From Kaistella montana (GTDB taxonomy: Bacteria; Bacteroidota; Bacteroidia; Flavobacteriales; Weeksellaceae), in NCBI RefSeq assembly GCF_024436175.1, contig NZ_JANFQP010000001.1, positions 558,001 to 622,000 of the forward strand: a DNA stretch of 64,000 nucleotides, in the 5' to 3' direction. This document shows, one piece after another, positions 52,457 to 61,716 of the stretch. A program made the position numbers and the translations under genes. Numbering within the stretch: the stretch's first letter is position 1; each line of letters starts with the position of its first letter. The notes beneath the pieces were generated by a model. That model was not told the DNA's origin. It searched no databases and was given only the letters and a program-made list of their open reading frames with translations.

Positions 52457-52560
52457 AAAAATGGCAAGCTACCTAAATCACACCGCTACAACCGTTTACC
52501 TTTGCTGCGTTCCCACCCTGGAGGATTCACAGGAGCTGGTTGTTTAGGACTTGCCGTTGC
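52457..52560 (-). ncRNA. ffs: Signal recognition particle RNA (small, 4.5S type)
   Basis: On the minus strand GGCAAG...CCTAAA...ACAACC pairs with GGTTGT...TTTAGG...CTTGCC, a long closing stem. The apical part reads CCTGTGAATCCTCCAGG then GTGGGAACGCAGCAAAGGTA, which keeps the conserved symmetric loop and GNAR-type tetraloop region bound by Ffh. It ends in a T run on that strand. Core pairing spans 52463-52555. The RNA guides Ffh-dependent insertion of membrane proteins. Confidence 0.9.
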
Positions 52561-52629
52561 AAAGATAAGGGTTTAATTCAAAATTCAAAAATCTAATTCA
52601 AAAAAAATTAAAAATTATAATTCTCGGAT

Positions 52630-53208
52630 ATGGTAAAAAACGTATATGCAGTTGGTTTGATGTTGTTTATAGCGACAATGGTTCTCTTTTTTGGGATGTA
52701 TTTTTTCGGGATGAATGTTGATTATTTCAACAATTCAATGCTTTTGAACGCATTTTTGCTTCCTGTGGTGTATGTTGCTGGAGCATATTACTCGGTAAGT
52801 TCAGCCAAAAAGTTGGGATTTCCGATGGGTTTTCGGGCAGTTTTTGGAAGCGCTTTCAAACCGATGTTTATCGGCGGATTGCTTTCGATGCTTACGATGT
52901 TTGTTTTCCTGAATTTTGTGGACAAAGACGCGAAAGATTTGCTCAATTATCAATACATCGAAAGACAGAAAACCGAATTGAACAAAGAATATGAAAAAGC
53001 AAAATCTACCCTGAAAGAAGAAGCTGAAATAAAAGAACTCGATAAAAATTATCATGCACGACTCCAAAGTTTTTCTCCGGAAATGATCAAGAATAAAGAC
53101 ATGTTTTCGTTTCGCCAGTTTACGTATTATTTCGGAGCAGTTATGGTTTTTTACGTAATTTTATCCGTGTTTTTTGGAAGCTTTTTCCGAAGCCGAATCG
53201 AGGAATAA
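52630..53208 (+). CDS. DUF4199 membrane protein
   Basis: 192 residues with four membrane segments (about 5-25, 33-55, 76-97 and 160-182) and a long charged loop (about 100-150, KTELNKEYEKAKSTLKEEAE) predicted as a coiled coil. This is the DUF4199 layout common in Bacteroidota next to group-2 glycosyltransferases, as here (gap 71 bases). Its function is unknown; a link to lipid-linked sugar transfer is suggested only by this neighbourhood. Confidence 0.85.
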   Translation: MVKNVYAVGLMLFIATMVLFFGMYFFGMNVDYFNNSMLLNAFLLPVVYVAGAYYSVSSAKKLGFPMGFRAVFGSAFKPMFIGGLLSMLTMFVFLNFVDKDAKDLLNYQYIERQKTELNKEYEKAKSTLKEEAEIKELDKNYHARLQSFSPEMIKNKDMFSFRQFTYYFGAVMVFYVILSVFFGSFFRSRIEE

Positions 53209-53279
53209 TTTGCTAATTATCAATTAATTAAAATAAAATTTTATATTGTTCTTTTGAACATTAAATTTCAAATATCTCA

Positions 53280-54230
53280 ATGAATTTATCCATCATCATA
53301 CCTCTTCTTAATGAAGAAGAATCCCTTGAAGAACTGTTTTCAAGAATCGACAATGTCTGCAAAACCGAAAATTTGTCCTATGAAATTTGGTTTGTAGACG
53401 ACGGAAGTACCGATCTTTCGTGGAGTATCATCGAAAATTTGAAAGTGCAACATCCACAAATTCACGGGATTAAATTTTCCAGAAATTATGGGAAATCACA
53501 GGCACTTCACGCAGCTTTCGAAAGAGCAAACGGTGATGTTGTAATCACTATGGATGCTGATCTACAGGACTTTCCAGAAGAAATTCCGGAATTGTATGCG
53601 ATGGTGAAAAATGAACATTACGATATCGTTTCTGGCTGGAAGAAAAAACGTTTCGATAATGTGATGACCAAAAATATTCCTTCAAAACTCTTCAATGCAG
53701 CTGCTAGAAAGGTTTCGGGAGTTGAACTTCACGATTTCAATTGTGGTTTAAAGGCCTATAAAAAACAAGTGGTAAAATCCATCGATGTTTATGGAGATAT
53801 GCACCGATATATTCCGGTTTTGGCTGCCAATGCGGGTTTCCGAAGAATTACCGAAAAAGAAGTTAAACATCAAGCAAGACCTTACGGAACTTCAAAATTC
53901 GGAACCGAAAGATTCATTCGTGGGTTTTTGGATTTGGTAACACTCTGGTTTGTAAGTCGTTTCGGAGGAAGACCAATGCATTTTTTTGGCGCCGTAGGAA
54001 CTTTGATGTTTATTATCGGATTCCTTTCTGCGCTTTGGCTCGGAATTTCAAAATTAATTGACGTTTCGAGAGGAATTTACGGCCATCTTTTGACCAATAA
54101 TGCATGGTTTTTCATCGCATTAACGATGATGTTGATGGGAACTTTGCTCTTCATTGCAGGGTTTTTAGGAGAAATGATCATCAGATCGAACCGTGAACAC
54201 AAGAATTATAATATCGACGAAGTGATTTAA
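53280..54230 (+). CDS. Glycosyltransferase family 2 with C-terminal membrane helices
   Basis: 316 residues. The GT-A domain has LSIIIPLLNEEESLEELFSR, WFVDDGSTDLSW (DDGS), and TMDADLQDFPEEIP (DxD). The C-terminal part has two membrane helices (about 235-255 and 275-298), as in DPM1/GtrB-type enzymes that charge undecaprenyl phosphate with a sugar. The sugar and acceptor are unknown. It follows DUF4199, its usual partner. Confidence 0.93.
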   Translation: MNLSIIIPLLNEEESLEELFSRIDNVCKTENLSYEIWFVDDGSTDLSWSIIENLKVQHPQIHGIKFSRNYGKSQALHAAFERANGDVVITMDADLQDFPEEIPELYAMVKNEHYDIVSGWKKKRFDNVMTKNIPSKLFNAAARKVSGVELHDFNCGLKAYKKQVVKSIDVYGDMHRYIPVLAANAGFRRITEKEVKHQARPYGTSKFGTERFIRGFLDLVTLWFVSRFGGRPMHFFGAVGTLMFIIGFLSALWLGISKLIDVSRGIYGHLLTNNAWFFIALTMMLMGTLLFIAGFLGEMIIRSNREHKNYNIDEVI

Positions 54231-54266
54231 TTCTTTGTCGAAATAAGCTATATAAAGAAAAAGACA

Positions 54267-54968
54267 ATGAAAAATCTGTTTTTTCTCATCTTCATTCTTT
54301 CCGTGATTTCTTGCGGAAAAATTTCACCAAAAGGCAATATCGAAAGCAAAGATATTCCGGTAGAGGAATTCGTGAATCTCAATCTCAAAGGGAAGTTTCG
54401 ATTGTTTTATATTCATTCTGATAAGAATTTTGTGAATGTGGAAACCTATCCGAATTTTTTTAAAAATTTAGAGATTGAGGTTAAAGATAAAACTCTGAAT
54501 ATTGAAGAAAAAAGTGAGACGCAATCGGTTGATTTTTATAATATTACCGTTTATTCAAAGTATAATTTAGAGAAAGTTTCCCTTTCCGATTCTGTTGAAA
54601 TGAACATTTCCAGCGAAATAAAAACCGATAATTTTAAATTAAATTTAAAAAATAATGCTAAATTTATTGGGTCGGTAAATTCTCGAAGAGCAGAAGTGGA
54701 AATGACGCAGAAAAGCCGCGCCAATTTTTTAGGAAAAACTAAAGATGCAGTGATAAAAATCTCTGATACCGCTAGTTTGATCGCTCCTTATTGGTTTATC
54801 GACAACTTAAAAATCGATTCTAAAAACGGAAATTATGCTGAAGTAAATGTGAAAGATTCATTGAAAGGAGACATCAAAAATACTGCGAAATTCGTGTATT
54901 ACAACGATCCGATCAGAGCTTTTAAAATTGAAAAAACAGCGAATGTTAATAACAAGCTTTTGAAATAA
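54267..54968 (+). CDS. DUF2807 (GIN domain) lipoprotein
   Basis: 233 residues with a lipoprotein signal MKNLFFLIFILSVISCGK (lipobox VISC, Cys16). The mature part is a beta-helix-like GIN/DUF2807 domain: repeated short strands such as VEEFVNLNLKGKFRLFYIH, NLEKVSLSDSVEMNIS and ISDTASLIAPYWF. These are thought to be head domains of surface adhesins, but no activity is known. It is outer-membrane anchored by its lipid. It lies 23 bases upstream of the phosphohexomutase gene. Confidence 0.85.
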   Translation: MKNLFFLIFILSVISCGKISPKGNIESKDIPVEEFVNLNLKGKFRLFYIHSDKNFVNVETYPNFFKNLEIEVKDKTLNIEEKSETQSVDFYNITVYSKYNLEKVSLSDSVEMNISSEIKTDNFKLNLKNNAKFIGSVNSRRAEVEMTQKSRANFLGKTKDAVIKISDTASLIAPYWFIDNLKIDSKNGNYAEVNVKDSLKGDIKNTAKFVYYNDPIRAFKIEKTANVNNKLLK

Positions 54969-54991
54969 CCTACCAATACAACTATACAGAC

Positions 54992-56710
54992 ATGACAACT
55001 TTAGAAAAAGCAAAACTCTGGCTTACAGATACTTTCGACGAAGAAACCAAAAATACCATCCAAAATTGGATTGATACCAATTCCGATGAATTGGAAGATT
55101 CTTTTTACCGAGAATTAGAATTCGGAACAGGCGGAATGCGCGGTGTAATGGGCGTTGGAACCAATCGTTTGAACAAATATACTTTGGGCCAAGCTACGCA
55201 AGGTTTGGCAAATTATCTTCACACGCAATTTCCTGGAGAAGAAATTAAGGTTGCAATCGCATACGACGTTCGAAATAATTCCAAAGAATTCGGGAAAATG
55301 TGTGCAGATGTGCTTACAGCAAACGGAATCAAGGTTTTATTGTTCAAAGAACATCGTCCTACTCCTGAACTTTCTTTTACTGTTCGCGACAAGAAATGTA
55401 ATGCCGGAATTGTCTTAACAGCATCCCACAATCCGCCTGAATATAATGGTTACAAGGTTTATTGGAACGACGGAGCACAAATTGTTCCGCCTAATGATGA
55501 TGCGATTATTAAAGAAGTTTATGCCGTTAAATTTGAAGAAATTAAATTCAGCGGAAACGATGATTTGATCGAATGGATTGGCGAGGAACAAGACGATGTA
55601 TACATCGATGCATGTATCGAAAATTCCCTTTACCAAAAGGATAAAACGGGCTATGATAACCTCAATATTGTATTTACTTCCATTCACGGAACTACTTATA
55701 CAACAGTTCCGAAAGCCTTACGCAAAGCTGGTTTCCAGAAAATTGATTTGGTAAGAGAGCAAATGATTCCGAGCGGAAATTTCCCAACGGTAGATTCGCC
55801 GAATCCGGAAGAACCTGCAGCTTTGGAAATGGCAATGGATTTAGCTCGAATTACAAACGGAGATATTGTTATTGGTACCGATCCAGACGGAGATCGTTTG
55901 GGAATTGCAGTAAGAAATTTAGAAGGTGAAATTCAACTTTTAAACGGAAATCAGTGCAACACGATTCTCACTTATTATATCTTGGATCAATGGAAAAAAG
56001 CTGGAAAAATCACCGGAAAAGAGTTCATCGGTTCTACGATTGTGACTTCGGATGTTTTTATTGATATCGCTAAAAAATTCGGAGTTGATTGCAAAATTGG
56101 TTTAACCGGATTTAAGTGGATCGGAAAAATGATTCGCGATTTCGAAGGTCAGGAAAAATTCGTTTGCGGTGGTGAAGAAAGTTTCGGATTTATGACCGGA
56201 GATTTCGTTCGCGATAAAGATTCTTGTGGTTCTATTTTGCTCGCTTGCGAAATTGCAGCTTGGTGCAAAGCCAATGGCAAAACCATGTATCAGTATATGA
56301 TAGACATTTATAAAGAAATCGGAATGTATTACGAAGGCTTGATTAATGTCGTAAGAAAAGGAAGATCCGGAGCGGAAGAAATTAAACAAATGATGACTGA
56401 TTTCCGCGAAAATCCACCAAAAGAAATCGCAGGTTCCAAAGTAGTGGAAGTAAGAGATTATCAAGAGCAAACTTCATTAAATATCCTTGATAGCAAAAAA
56501 TCAGTGATGGACGGAATTCCAAAATCCAACGTGTTGATCTACTATACCGAAGATGGAACCAAAGTTTGCGTTCGCCCTTCAGGAACGGAACCGAAGATAA
56601 AATTTTATGTTTCTGTGAAAGATTCTATCGTTTCTGAGCAGGATTTCAAAGAAAAATTAGTGCTTTTAGACCAAAAAATTAGTCAAGTAAAAGCAGATTT
56701 AAACTTGTAA
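54992..56710 (+). CDS. Phospho-sugar mutase (phosphoglucomutase/phosphomannomutase)
   Basis: 572 residues. The alpha-D-phosphohexomutase domains are complete: GTGGMRGVMGVGTNRLNKYT, the phosphoserine loop LTASHNPPEYNGYKVYW (Ser144 region), the metal-binding DPDGDRLGIAV, the sugar-recognition GGEESFGFM and the phosphate-binding RPSGTEPKIKFYV. It interconverts sugar 1- and 6-phosphates. The length and the GxGG start fit the PGM2/PgcA-like class rather than the short ManB/AlgC class. Confidence 0.94.
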   Translation: MTTLEKAKLWLTDTFDEETKNTIQNWIDTNSDELEDSFYRELEFGTGGMRGVMGVGTNRLNKYTLGQATQGLANYLHTQFPGEEIKVAIAYDVRNNSKEFGKMCADVLTANGIKVLLFKEHRPTPELSFTVRDKKCNAGIVLTASHNPPEYNGYKVYWNDGAQIVPPNDDAIIKEVYAVKFEEIKFSGNDDLIEWIGEEQDDVYIDACIENSLYQKDKTGYDNLNIVFTSIHGTTYTTVPKALRKAGFQKIDLVREQMIPSGNFPTVDSPNPEEPAALEMAMDLARITNGDIVIGTDPDGDRLGIAVRNLEGEIQLLNGNQCNTILTYYILDQWKKAGKITGKEFIGSTIVTSDVFIDIAKKFGVDCKIGLTGFKWIGKMIRDFEGQEKFVCGGEESFGFMTGDFVRDKDSCGSILLACEIAAWCKANGKTMYQYMIDIYKEIGMYYEGLINVVRKGRSGAEEIKQMMTDFRENPPKEIAGSKVVEVRDYQEQTSLNILDSKKSVMDGIPKSNVLIYYTEDGTKVCVRPSGTEPKIKFYVSVKDSIVSEQDFKEKLVLLDQKISQVKADLNL

Positions 56711-56740
56711 GATCTTTGAATCTTAATCATCAATTAATAA

Positions 56741-56782
56741 AAAGAAAGCGGTGATTTCTTATTCATTCGCCGCTTTTCTTTA
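56741..56782 (+). terminator. Terminator after phosphohexomutase
   Basis: AAAGAAAGCGG and CCGCTTTTCTTT pair around an 18-base loop, 30 bases after the stop codon. Confidence 0.7.
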
Positions 56783-56802
56783 TCATCTAATAAATAAGTC
56801 TC

Positions 56803-58056
56803 GTGAAAGTATCCAAACTCGCCCAAAACCTCATTGGTTCAGAAATTATCAAAATCGGAAATCAAGTTAACGATTTAAAAGCTCAAGGAGCTGAAATTGC
56901 CAATCTTACCATTGGTGATTTAGATTCCAATATTTATCCGATTCCGGCGCAACTCAAAGAAGAAATTCAGAAAGCTTACCAAAATAATTTAACGAATTAT
57001 CCACCAGCAAACGGACTTTTGTCTTTAAGAAAATCGGTTTCAAAAGATTTAAAAACCCGTTGGAATCTTGATTATTCCGCTGAAGAAATTTTAGTTGCAG
57101 GTGGTTCCAGACCTTTGATTTATGCGACTTTCAAAACCATTGTGGATGATGGTGACAAAGTGGTTTACCCAATTCCTTCGTGGAACAATAATCATTATGC
57201 GTATTTAACCAACGCCGAAAAAATTGAAGTAGAAACTTCGCAATCCAATAATTTTCTACCAACCGCGGAAGATTTAAAACCGCATTTGGAAGGTGCTGTT
57301 TTGTTGGCGCTTTGTTCTCCGTTAAATCCGACTGGAACGATGTTTACGAAGGATCAACTTTCAGAAATTTGCGAATTAGTTTTGGAAGAAAACAAAAAAC
57401 GTGGCGAAAACGAGAAACCGCTTTATTTGATGTATGATCAGATTTATGCAATGCTAACTTTCGGGCAAGAGCATTTCAATCCGGTTTCTTTGTTTCCTGA
57501 ACTTAAGAAGTACACGATTTTTATTGATGGAACTTCCAAATGTTTCGCTGCGACCGGCGTTCGTGTTGGTTGGAGTTTCGGACCGGCAGCAATTATTGAT
57601 AAAATGAAAGCTCTGCTAACTCATGTTGGTGCATGGGCTCCAAAGCCTGAACAGGAGGCGGTTGCAACATTTTTAAATGAAACAGAAAATGTAGATACAT
57701 TTGTAGATAATTTTAAAGGAAAAATAGCAGAAAGTTTATCCGTTCTTCATCACGGAATTCAGGATATGAAATCTCGAGGATTCGCTGTAGAAAGCATTCA
57801 GCCGATGGGCGCGCTTTATTTGACTATCGAATTGGATTATCTTGGAAAAACTAAACCTGATGGTTCGCAAATTGTGAATTCTTCGGATCTAGTTTTTTAT
57901 TTAATTAATGAAGCTGGTGTGGCACTGGTTCCATTTTCAGCATTTGGAAACTCAGGAAATATGCCATGGTTTAGAGCTTCGGCAGGTGGTTTGTCTTTAA
58001 ATGAAATTCAAAAAATGTTGCCAAGATTAGAAAACGCACTTTCAAAACTAAGTTAA
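56803..58056 (+). CDS. PLP-dependent aminotransferase (class I/II), GTG start
   Basis: 417 residues starting at a GTG (VKVSKLAQNLIGSEI). Fold type I aminotransferase: the phosphate loop at VAGGSRPLIYATF, the ring-facing CSPLNPTGTMF, Asp-x-x-Tyr in MYDQIYAMLTF, Lys in DGTSKCFAATGVRVGW, and Arg in PWFRASAGG. It resembles aspartate/aromatic aminotransferases; the amino donor is not determined. The stop is three bases before the kdsB start, so the two are probably co-transcribed. Confidence 0.92.
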   Translation: MKVSKLAQNLIGSEIIKIGNQVNDLKAQGAEIANLTIGDLDSNIYPIPAQLKEEIQKAYQNNLTNYPPANGLLSLRKSVSKDLKTRWNLDYSAEEILVAGGSRPLIYATFKTIVDDGDKVVYPIPSWNNNHYAYLTNAEKIEVETSQSNNFLPTAEDLKPHLEGAVLLALCSPLNPTGTMFTKDQLSEICELVLEENKKRGENEKPLYLMYDQIYAMLTFGQEHFNPVSLFPELKKYTIFIDGTSKCFAATGVRVGWSFGPAAIIDKMKALLTHVGAWAPKPEQEAVATFLNETENVDTFVDNFKGKIAESLSVLHHGIQDMKSRGFAVESIQPMGALYLTIELDYLGKTKPDGSQIVNSSDLVFYLINEAGVALVPFSAFGNSGNMPWFRASAGGLSLNEIQKMLPRLENALSKLS

Positions 58057-58059
58057 TTG

Positions 58060-58794
58060 ATGAAAATTATAGCGGTAATACCTGCGAGATATCAAGCCAG
58101 CCGTTTTCCAGGAAAATTGATGCAGATTTTGGGCGATAAAACCGTAATCGCAACTACTTATCAAAATGTGGTAGAAACCGGTTTGTTTAATGATGTTTTT
58201 GTGGCAACCGATTCTGAAATTATTTTTGAGGAAATCAAGAAAATTGGCGGAAACGCTTTGATGACCGGAGAACATGAAACCGGAAGTGACAGAATTGCAG
58301 AAGCCGTTCGGAACATTGATTGCGATATCGTGGTAAATGTTCAAGGGGATGAACCTTTCCTAAAAACCGAACCGCTGAAACAGTTGATTTCTGTTTTTAA
58401 TGATGATTTTGAGGAGAAAATTTCTTTGGCATCATTGAAAATTAAGCTAAAAAATACTGAAGAAATCGAGAATCCAAATAATGTAAAAGTAATTACTGAT
58501 AATGATGGTTTTGCACTGTATTTCAGCCGTTCTGTGATTCCTTATCCGAGAGAAATTCATCCTGATGTTGCTTATTTTAAACATATTGGTGTTTATGCAT
58601 TCAGGAAAAATGCGTTGCTCAATTTCGCGCAATTGCCGATGAAACCTTTAGAAATTTCAGAAAAAATTGAATGTATCCGTTATTTGGAATATGGTATGAA
58701 AATCAAAATGATTGAAACTGATTTTGTGGGAGTAGGGATTGATGTTCCCGAAGATTTGGAGAAAGCGAGAGCAATTTTGAACACAAGAATTTAA
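58060..58794 (+). CDS. kdsB: 3-deoxy-manno-octulosonate cytidylyltransferase
   Basis: 244 residues from the ATG at 58060 ([19 protein letters not shown]; a TTG one codon upstream is ignored). It activates KDO as CMP-KDO for lipopolysaccharide. Signatures are [56 protein letters not shown] and [15 protein letters not shown]. Nearby LptF/G and LolA genes also serve the outer membrane. Confidence 0.96.
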   Translation: MKIIAVIPARYQASRFPGKLMQILGDKTVIATTYQNVVETGLFNDVFVATDSEIIFEEIKKIGGNALMTGEHETGSDRIAEAVRNIDCDIVVNVQGDEPFLKTEPLKQLISVFNDDFEEKISLASLKIKLKNTEEIENPNNVKVITDNDGFALYFSRSVIPYPREIHPDVAYFKHIGVYAFRKNALLNFAQLPMKPLEISEKIECIRYLEYGMKIKMIETDFVGVGIDVPEDLEKARAILNTRI

Positions 58795-58851
58795 TTATAG
58801 CTTACTTAAATTCAAAAAGTATATATTTGAAAAAATAAATTGATCGATTGA

Positions 58852-59514
58852 ATGAAAAAGATAGTATTTGTATTGATGATGTTGATGAGCGGAATTATTT
58901 CAGCTCAAACCGCCAAAGAAATTATCGACCAAAATATAGAAAATTCAGGTGGTTTAACCAATTGGAAATTGCTGAGTTCCACTATTTTATATGGAAAACT
59001 TACTTTGGGAATTAATGATTCTTACGCGATAAAAATTTTCCAGCAAAGACCAAATTTGACAAAAACTGTCATCACCATTAATAAAAAAGAAACGGCAATC
59101 GAAGGCTACGACGGGAAAAAAGGTTACGCAATGAATTATGCAACCAACAAGCTTCAGGAGTACCCGAATTATAAAGCTGAAAGTTTCGATACCGATTTCA
59201 TCGATTGGGAAAACAAAGGTTTCGAAGCCAAATATCTCGGAAAAGAAAAAGTGGGCGAAATTTATTGTCACAAAGTTGAATTGACCAAAAATGTCAACAA
59301 AACGATTTACTTTTTCGACACCAAAAATTATATGTTGCTGAAAGAAGTAAAAAGCGATGAAACCCTTTCTTACAGCGATTACAGAAAGGTTGGAAGTTTG
59401 CTGATGCCGTTCAGAATAGAATCTTCTTCCCTGAAAAAAGACAGTGATTATGTGATGATGCTCAACAATATTGAAACTAACAAAGCTTTGCCTTCGAATA
59501 CTTTTAAATTTTAA
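58852..59514 (+). CDS. Secreted LolA/LolB-like protein
   Basis: 220 residues with signal peptide MKKIVFVLMMLMSGIISAQ. The beta-rich body (GLTNWKLLSSTILYGKLTLG, KLQEYPNYKAESFDTDFIDWENK, YFFDTKNYMLLKEVKSDETLSYSDYRKVGSLLMPFRIE as separate strands) resembles the outer-membrane lipoprotein-sorting protein superfamily. It is shorter and more divergent than the LolA encoded at 61717. Its role is uncertain; it may bind lipids or lipoproteins in the periplasm. Confidence 0.8.
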   Translation: MKKIVFVLMMLMSGIISAQTAKEIIDQNIENSGGLTNWKLLSSTILYGKLTLGINDSYAIKIFQQRPNLTKTVITINKKETAIEGYDGKKGYAMNYATNKLQEYPNYKAESFDTDFIDWENKGFEAKYLGKEKVGEIYCHKVELTKNVNKTIYFFDTKNYMLLKEVKSDETLSYSDYRKVGSLLMPFRIESSSLKKDSDYVMMLNNIETNKALPSNTFKF

Positions 59515-59561
59515 TAAAAGAATTTTCTTGGCAAAATTTTCAATAAAAAACAACCTCAATT

Positions 59562-60131
59562 ATGAAAAAATTATTCATTCTCCTTTTATCAGTTGCTGCT
59601 TTTTTGCAAAATTGTACTCAACAAAAAAAGGAAATTTCACAGGATAAAAACGTTGCCATGAAAAGTATTTACGATTACAAAGTAGAAAGTTTAGACGGTA
59701 AAGAAATCAATTTTGCCGATTTTAAAGGGAAGAAAATCCTCATTGTGAACACAGCTTCCGAATGTGGTTTTACTCCGCAATATGCTGATCTTGAAAAGGT
59801 TTCGAAAGATTACAATGATAAATTGGTAGTAATTGGTTTCCCTGCGAATAATTTCGGTGGTCAGGAGCCGGGAAGCAATGCTGAAATCGGTGCTTTTTGC
59901 CAAAAAAATTATGGTGTAAGTTTTCCGATGGCTGCGAAAGTTTCTGTAAAAGGAGATGATACCGCTCCAATTTTTAAATTTCTTACCGAAAAAGAGCTTA
60001 ACGGTGTTAAAAACACTACAATTCTTTGGAATTTCACCAAATTTTTGGTCGATGAAAACGGAAAATTAATTGATAGTTTCATCAGTACAACCAAACCAAC
60101 AGACGACGCAATTACCAAATATTTAAAATAA
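59562..60131 (+). CDS. Glutathione peroxidase-like thiol peroxidase, exported
   Basis: 189 residues. Catalytic Cys68 is in NTASECGFTPQYADLEK, Gln101 in GFPANNFGGQEPG, and Trp156-Asn157 in TILWNFTKFLV. This is the complete tetrad of the GPx family without selenocysteine. It reduces hydroperoxides, usually with thioredoxin. The N-terminus MKKLFILLLSVAAFLQNC looks like an export or lipoprotein signal with Cys18. A shorter start at Met33 would give a cytoplasmic enzyme, so the location is not settled. Confidence 0.92.
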   Translation: MKKLFILLLSVAAFLQNCTQQKKEISQDKNVAMKSIYDYKVESLDGKEINFADFKGKKILIVNTASECGFTPQYADLEKVSKDYNDKLVVIGFPANNFGGQEPGSNAEIGAFCQKNYGVSFPMAAKVSVKGDDTAPIFKFLTEKELNGVKNTTILWNFTKFLVDENGKLIDSFISTTKPTDDAITKYLK

Positions 60132-60166
60132 AAAAAAGCCGCAAAACTTGAAATTGCGGCTTTTAT
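60131..60166. terminator. Bidirectional terminator between GPx and LptF/G genes
   Basis: AAAAGCCGCAA and TTGCGGCTTTT pair around an A-rich loop, between convergent genes. Confidence 0.88.
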
Positions 60167-60177
60167 TTTGTTCAATT

Positions 60178-61632
60178 TTATCGATATCTTTCGTGTTCTT
60201 TGTTCTTCGAAAATTTATTGATAATGGGTTTGAATAAACTTTTATATTTTTCAATATCAAATAGTTGAGAATCGGTAAGTGCTTTGTAAGTAAGCCACGC
60301 TCCGAAAGGGAAAAGCACCATATTTGGGAGCCAAGCCGCCAAATAAGGATCCATTTTTCCGGACCAAGCCATATTTTCCACCGAGAGATTCATCACATAG
60401 AAAATAATGAAAACAACGATGGCGATTACTACTGGAAGTCCCAAACCTCCTTTTCGGATAATTGAACCTAAACTCGACCCAATTAAGAAGAAAATAAGAC
60501 AAGTCACCGAGTAAGCAAAAATCCTTTGTTGGTACAAAACTACACGCGAAAAATAGGCGTGAAGCTCTTGAACTTGCGGAATTTTATTTACATTTAAACT
60601 TTTAATTCCATCGATTTTATTGTAAGCAGAATACAAAAGTTCTTGCTTTTTTTTCTTTTCTAAAGTCTCTATTTTAGGGGTTGGGGTAGGTTTTCCTTTA
60701 AATTTTGTTTGGTCGATATAGCTCACATATCCGTTGGTTTGGTTGATCAGTTCGTTGCTGATATTTCCGATGATATTGGAGTTTTCTTTTTTAGCTTTTT
60801 CAATCGTGGTGTTCAGTTCAATGAAATTTTGGAACGAATAATCGTCTGTAATTTTCTCCGATTCTAAAGCTTTATTAATGATATCGGAAATGTTAAAATG
60901 CGAAACCAAAGTATCAAATTTTATCGCCTGATCGGGTTGTTTTAATCTTTGATTATAATCGGTATTGGCAATATTATCTTCAAAAATATGACCATTAAAA
61001 AGGACAAGTTTTAAAAAATTACGATTATCAGCAGGTACAAATTTTCCTCTTTCAGCCACGATTGATTGCTGGTTATCGAATGAATTTGCCATTTTGTGAA
61101 TGAAAACACCTTCCAGATTTTCGCCATTCTCGCCGGTGATTTTATCAAATTTTACGCTATATCCTGGAATTTGTTGGATAAATTGTCCTGGTGTAAAATT
61201 GAGAGCGGGTTTCGTTGCAGCGATGTTGTAGAGCATATTCTTCGCTTTCCGCTGGAAATCGGGGATTACATTATTCGAAAAAATAAACAGGAAAAGTGAG
61301 AATATAAAAGCAACTCCAAACAAAGGCAACATGATTCGGGTTAATGAAATTCCGGCCGCTTTCATCGCAGCGAGTTCGTACCTTTCCCCAAAATCTCCGA
61401 AAGTCATGATGGATGCGAGCAAAATTGTAAGTGGAAGTACCAACTGAACCACAATTGCCGAAAGGTAGGAGAGTAGCTTCAGGATTTCCCAATAACTAAG
61501 ACCTTTCCCTGTGAATTGAGCCAATCGGATCCAGATAATGTTGACCACAAAAATGAAAAACAATACACTGAAAATAAAAATAAACGGGCCGAAAAAAGTT
61601 TTAATGACGTAGCCGTCGAGTTTTTTTATCAT
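60178..61632 (-). CDS. LptF/LptG family permease (YjgP/YjgQ)
   Basis: 484 residues. Six membrane helices in two groups (N-terminal: MIKKLDGYVIKTFFGPFIF and ILKLLSYLSAIVVQLVLPL; C-terminal: three helices from about 375) around a large periplasmic region. It is an inner-membrane part of the LPS export ABC transporter that hands LPS to LptC/A. ERYELAAMKAAGISLTRIM (about 83-101) is the coupling helix. Only one family member is seen; a second may lie elsewhere. It lies downstream of LolA and FtsK on the same strand. Confidence 0.93.
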   Translation of the reverse strand: MIKKLDGYVIKTFFGPFIFIFSVLFFIFVVNIIWIRLAQFTGKGLSYWEILKLLSYLSAIVVQLVLPLTILLASIMTFGDFGERYELAAMKAAGISLTRIMLPLFGVAFIFSLFLFIFSNNVIPDFQRKAKNMLYNIAATKPALNFTPGQFIQQIPGYSVKFDKITGENGENLEGVFIHKMANSFDNQQSIVAERGKFVPADNRNFLKLVLFNGHIFEDNIANTDYNQRLKQPDQAIKFDTLVSHFNISDIINKALESEKITDDYSFQNFIELNTTIEKAKKENSNIIGNISNELINQTNGYVSYIDQTKFKGKPTPTPKIETLEKKKKQELLYSAYNKIDGIKSLNVNKIPQVQELHAYFSRVVLYQQRIFAYSVTCLIFFLIGSSLGSIIRKGGLGLPVVIAIVVFIIFYVMNLSVENMAWSGKMDPYLAAWLPNMVLFPFGAWLTYKALTDSQLFDIEKYKSLFKPIINKFSKNKEHERYR

Positions 61633-61683
61633 GCGCCAAATTTACCAAAAAAAGTTGCAATTCTAAAGTTTAAAAATTTGCAT

Positions 61684-61713
61684 AAAAAATCCTCCCAAAA
61701 AGAGAGGATTTTG
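61684..61713 (-). terminator. Terminator after lolA
   Basis: AAAATCCTC and GAGGATTTT pair, followed on the minus strand by a T run, between lolA and the LptF/G gene. Confidence 0.78.
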
Positions 61714-61716
61714 TTG

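Noticed and set aside
58987..59559. 190-codon minus-strand frame opposite the LolA-like gene
   Set aside because: Phe-rich shadow of the plus-strand gene, which has a signal peptide and family resemblance.
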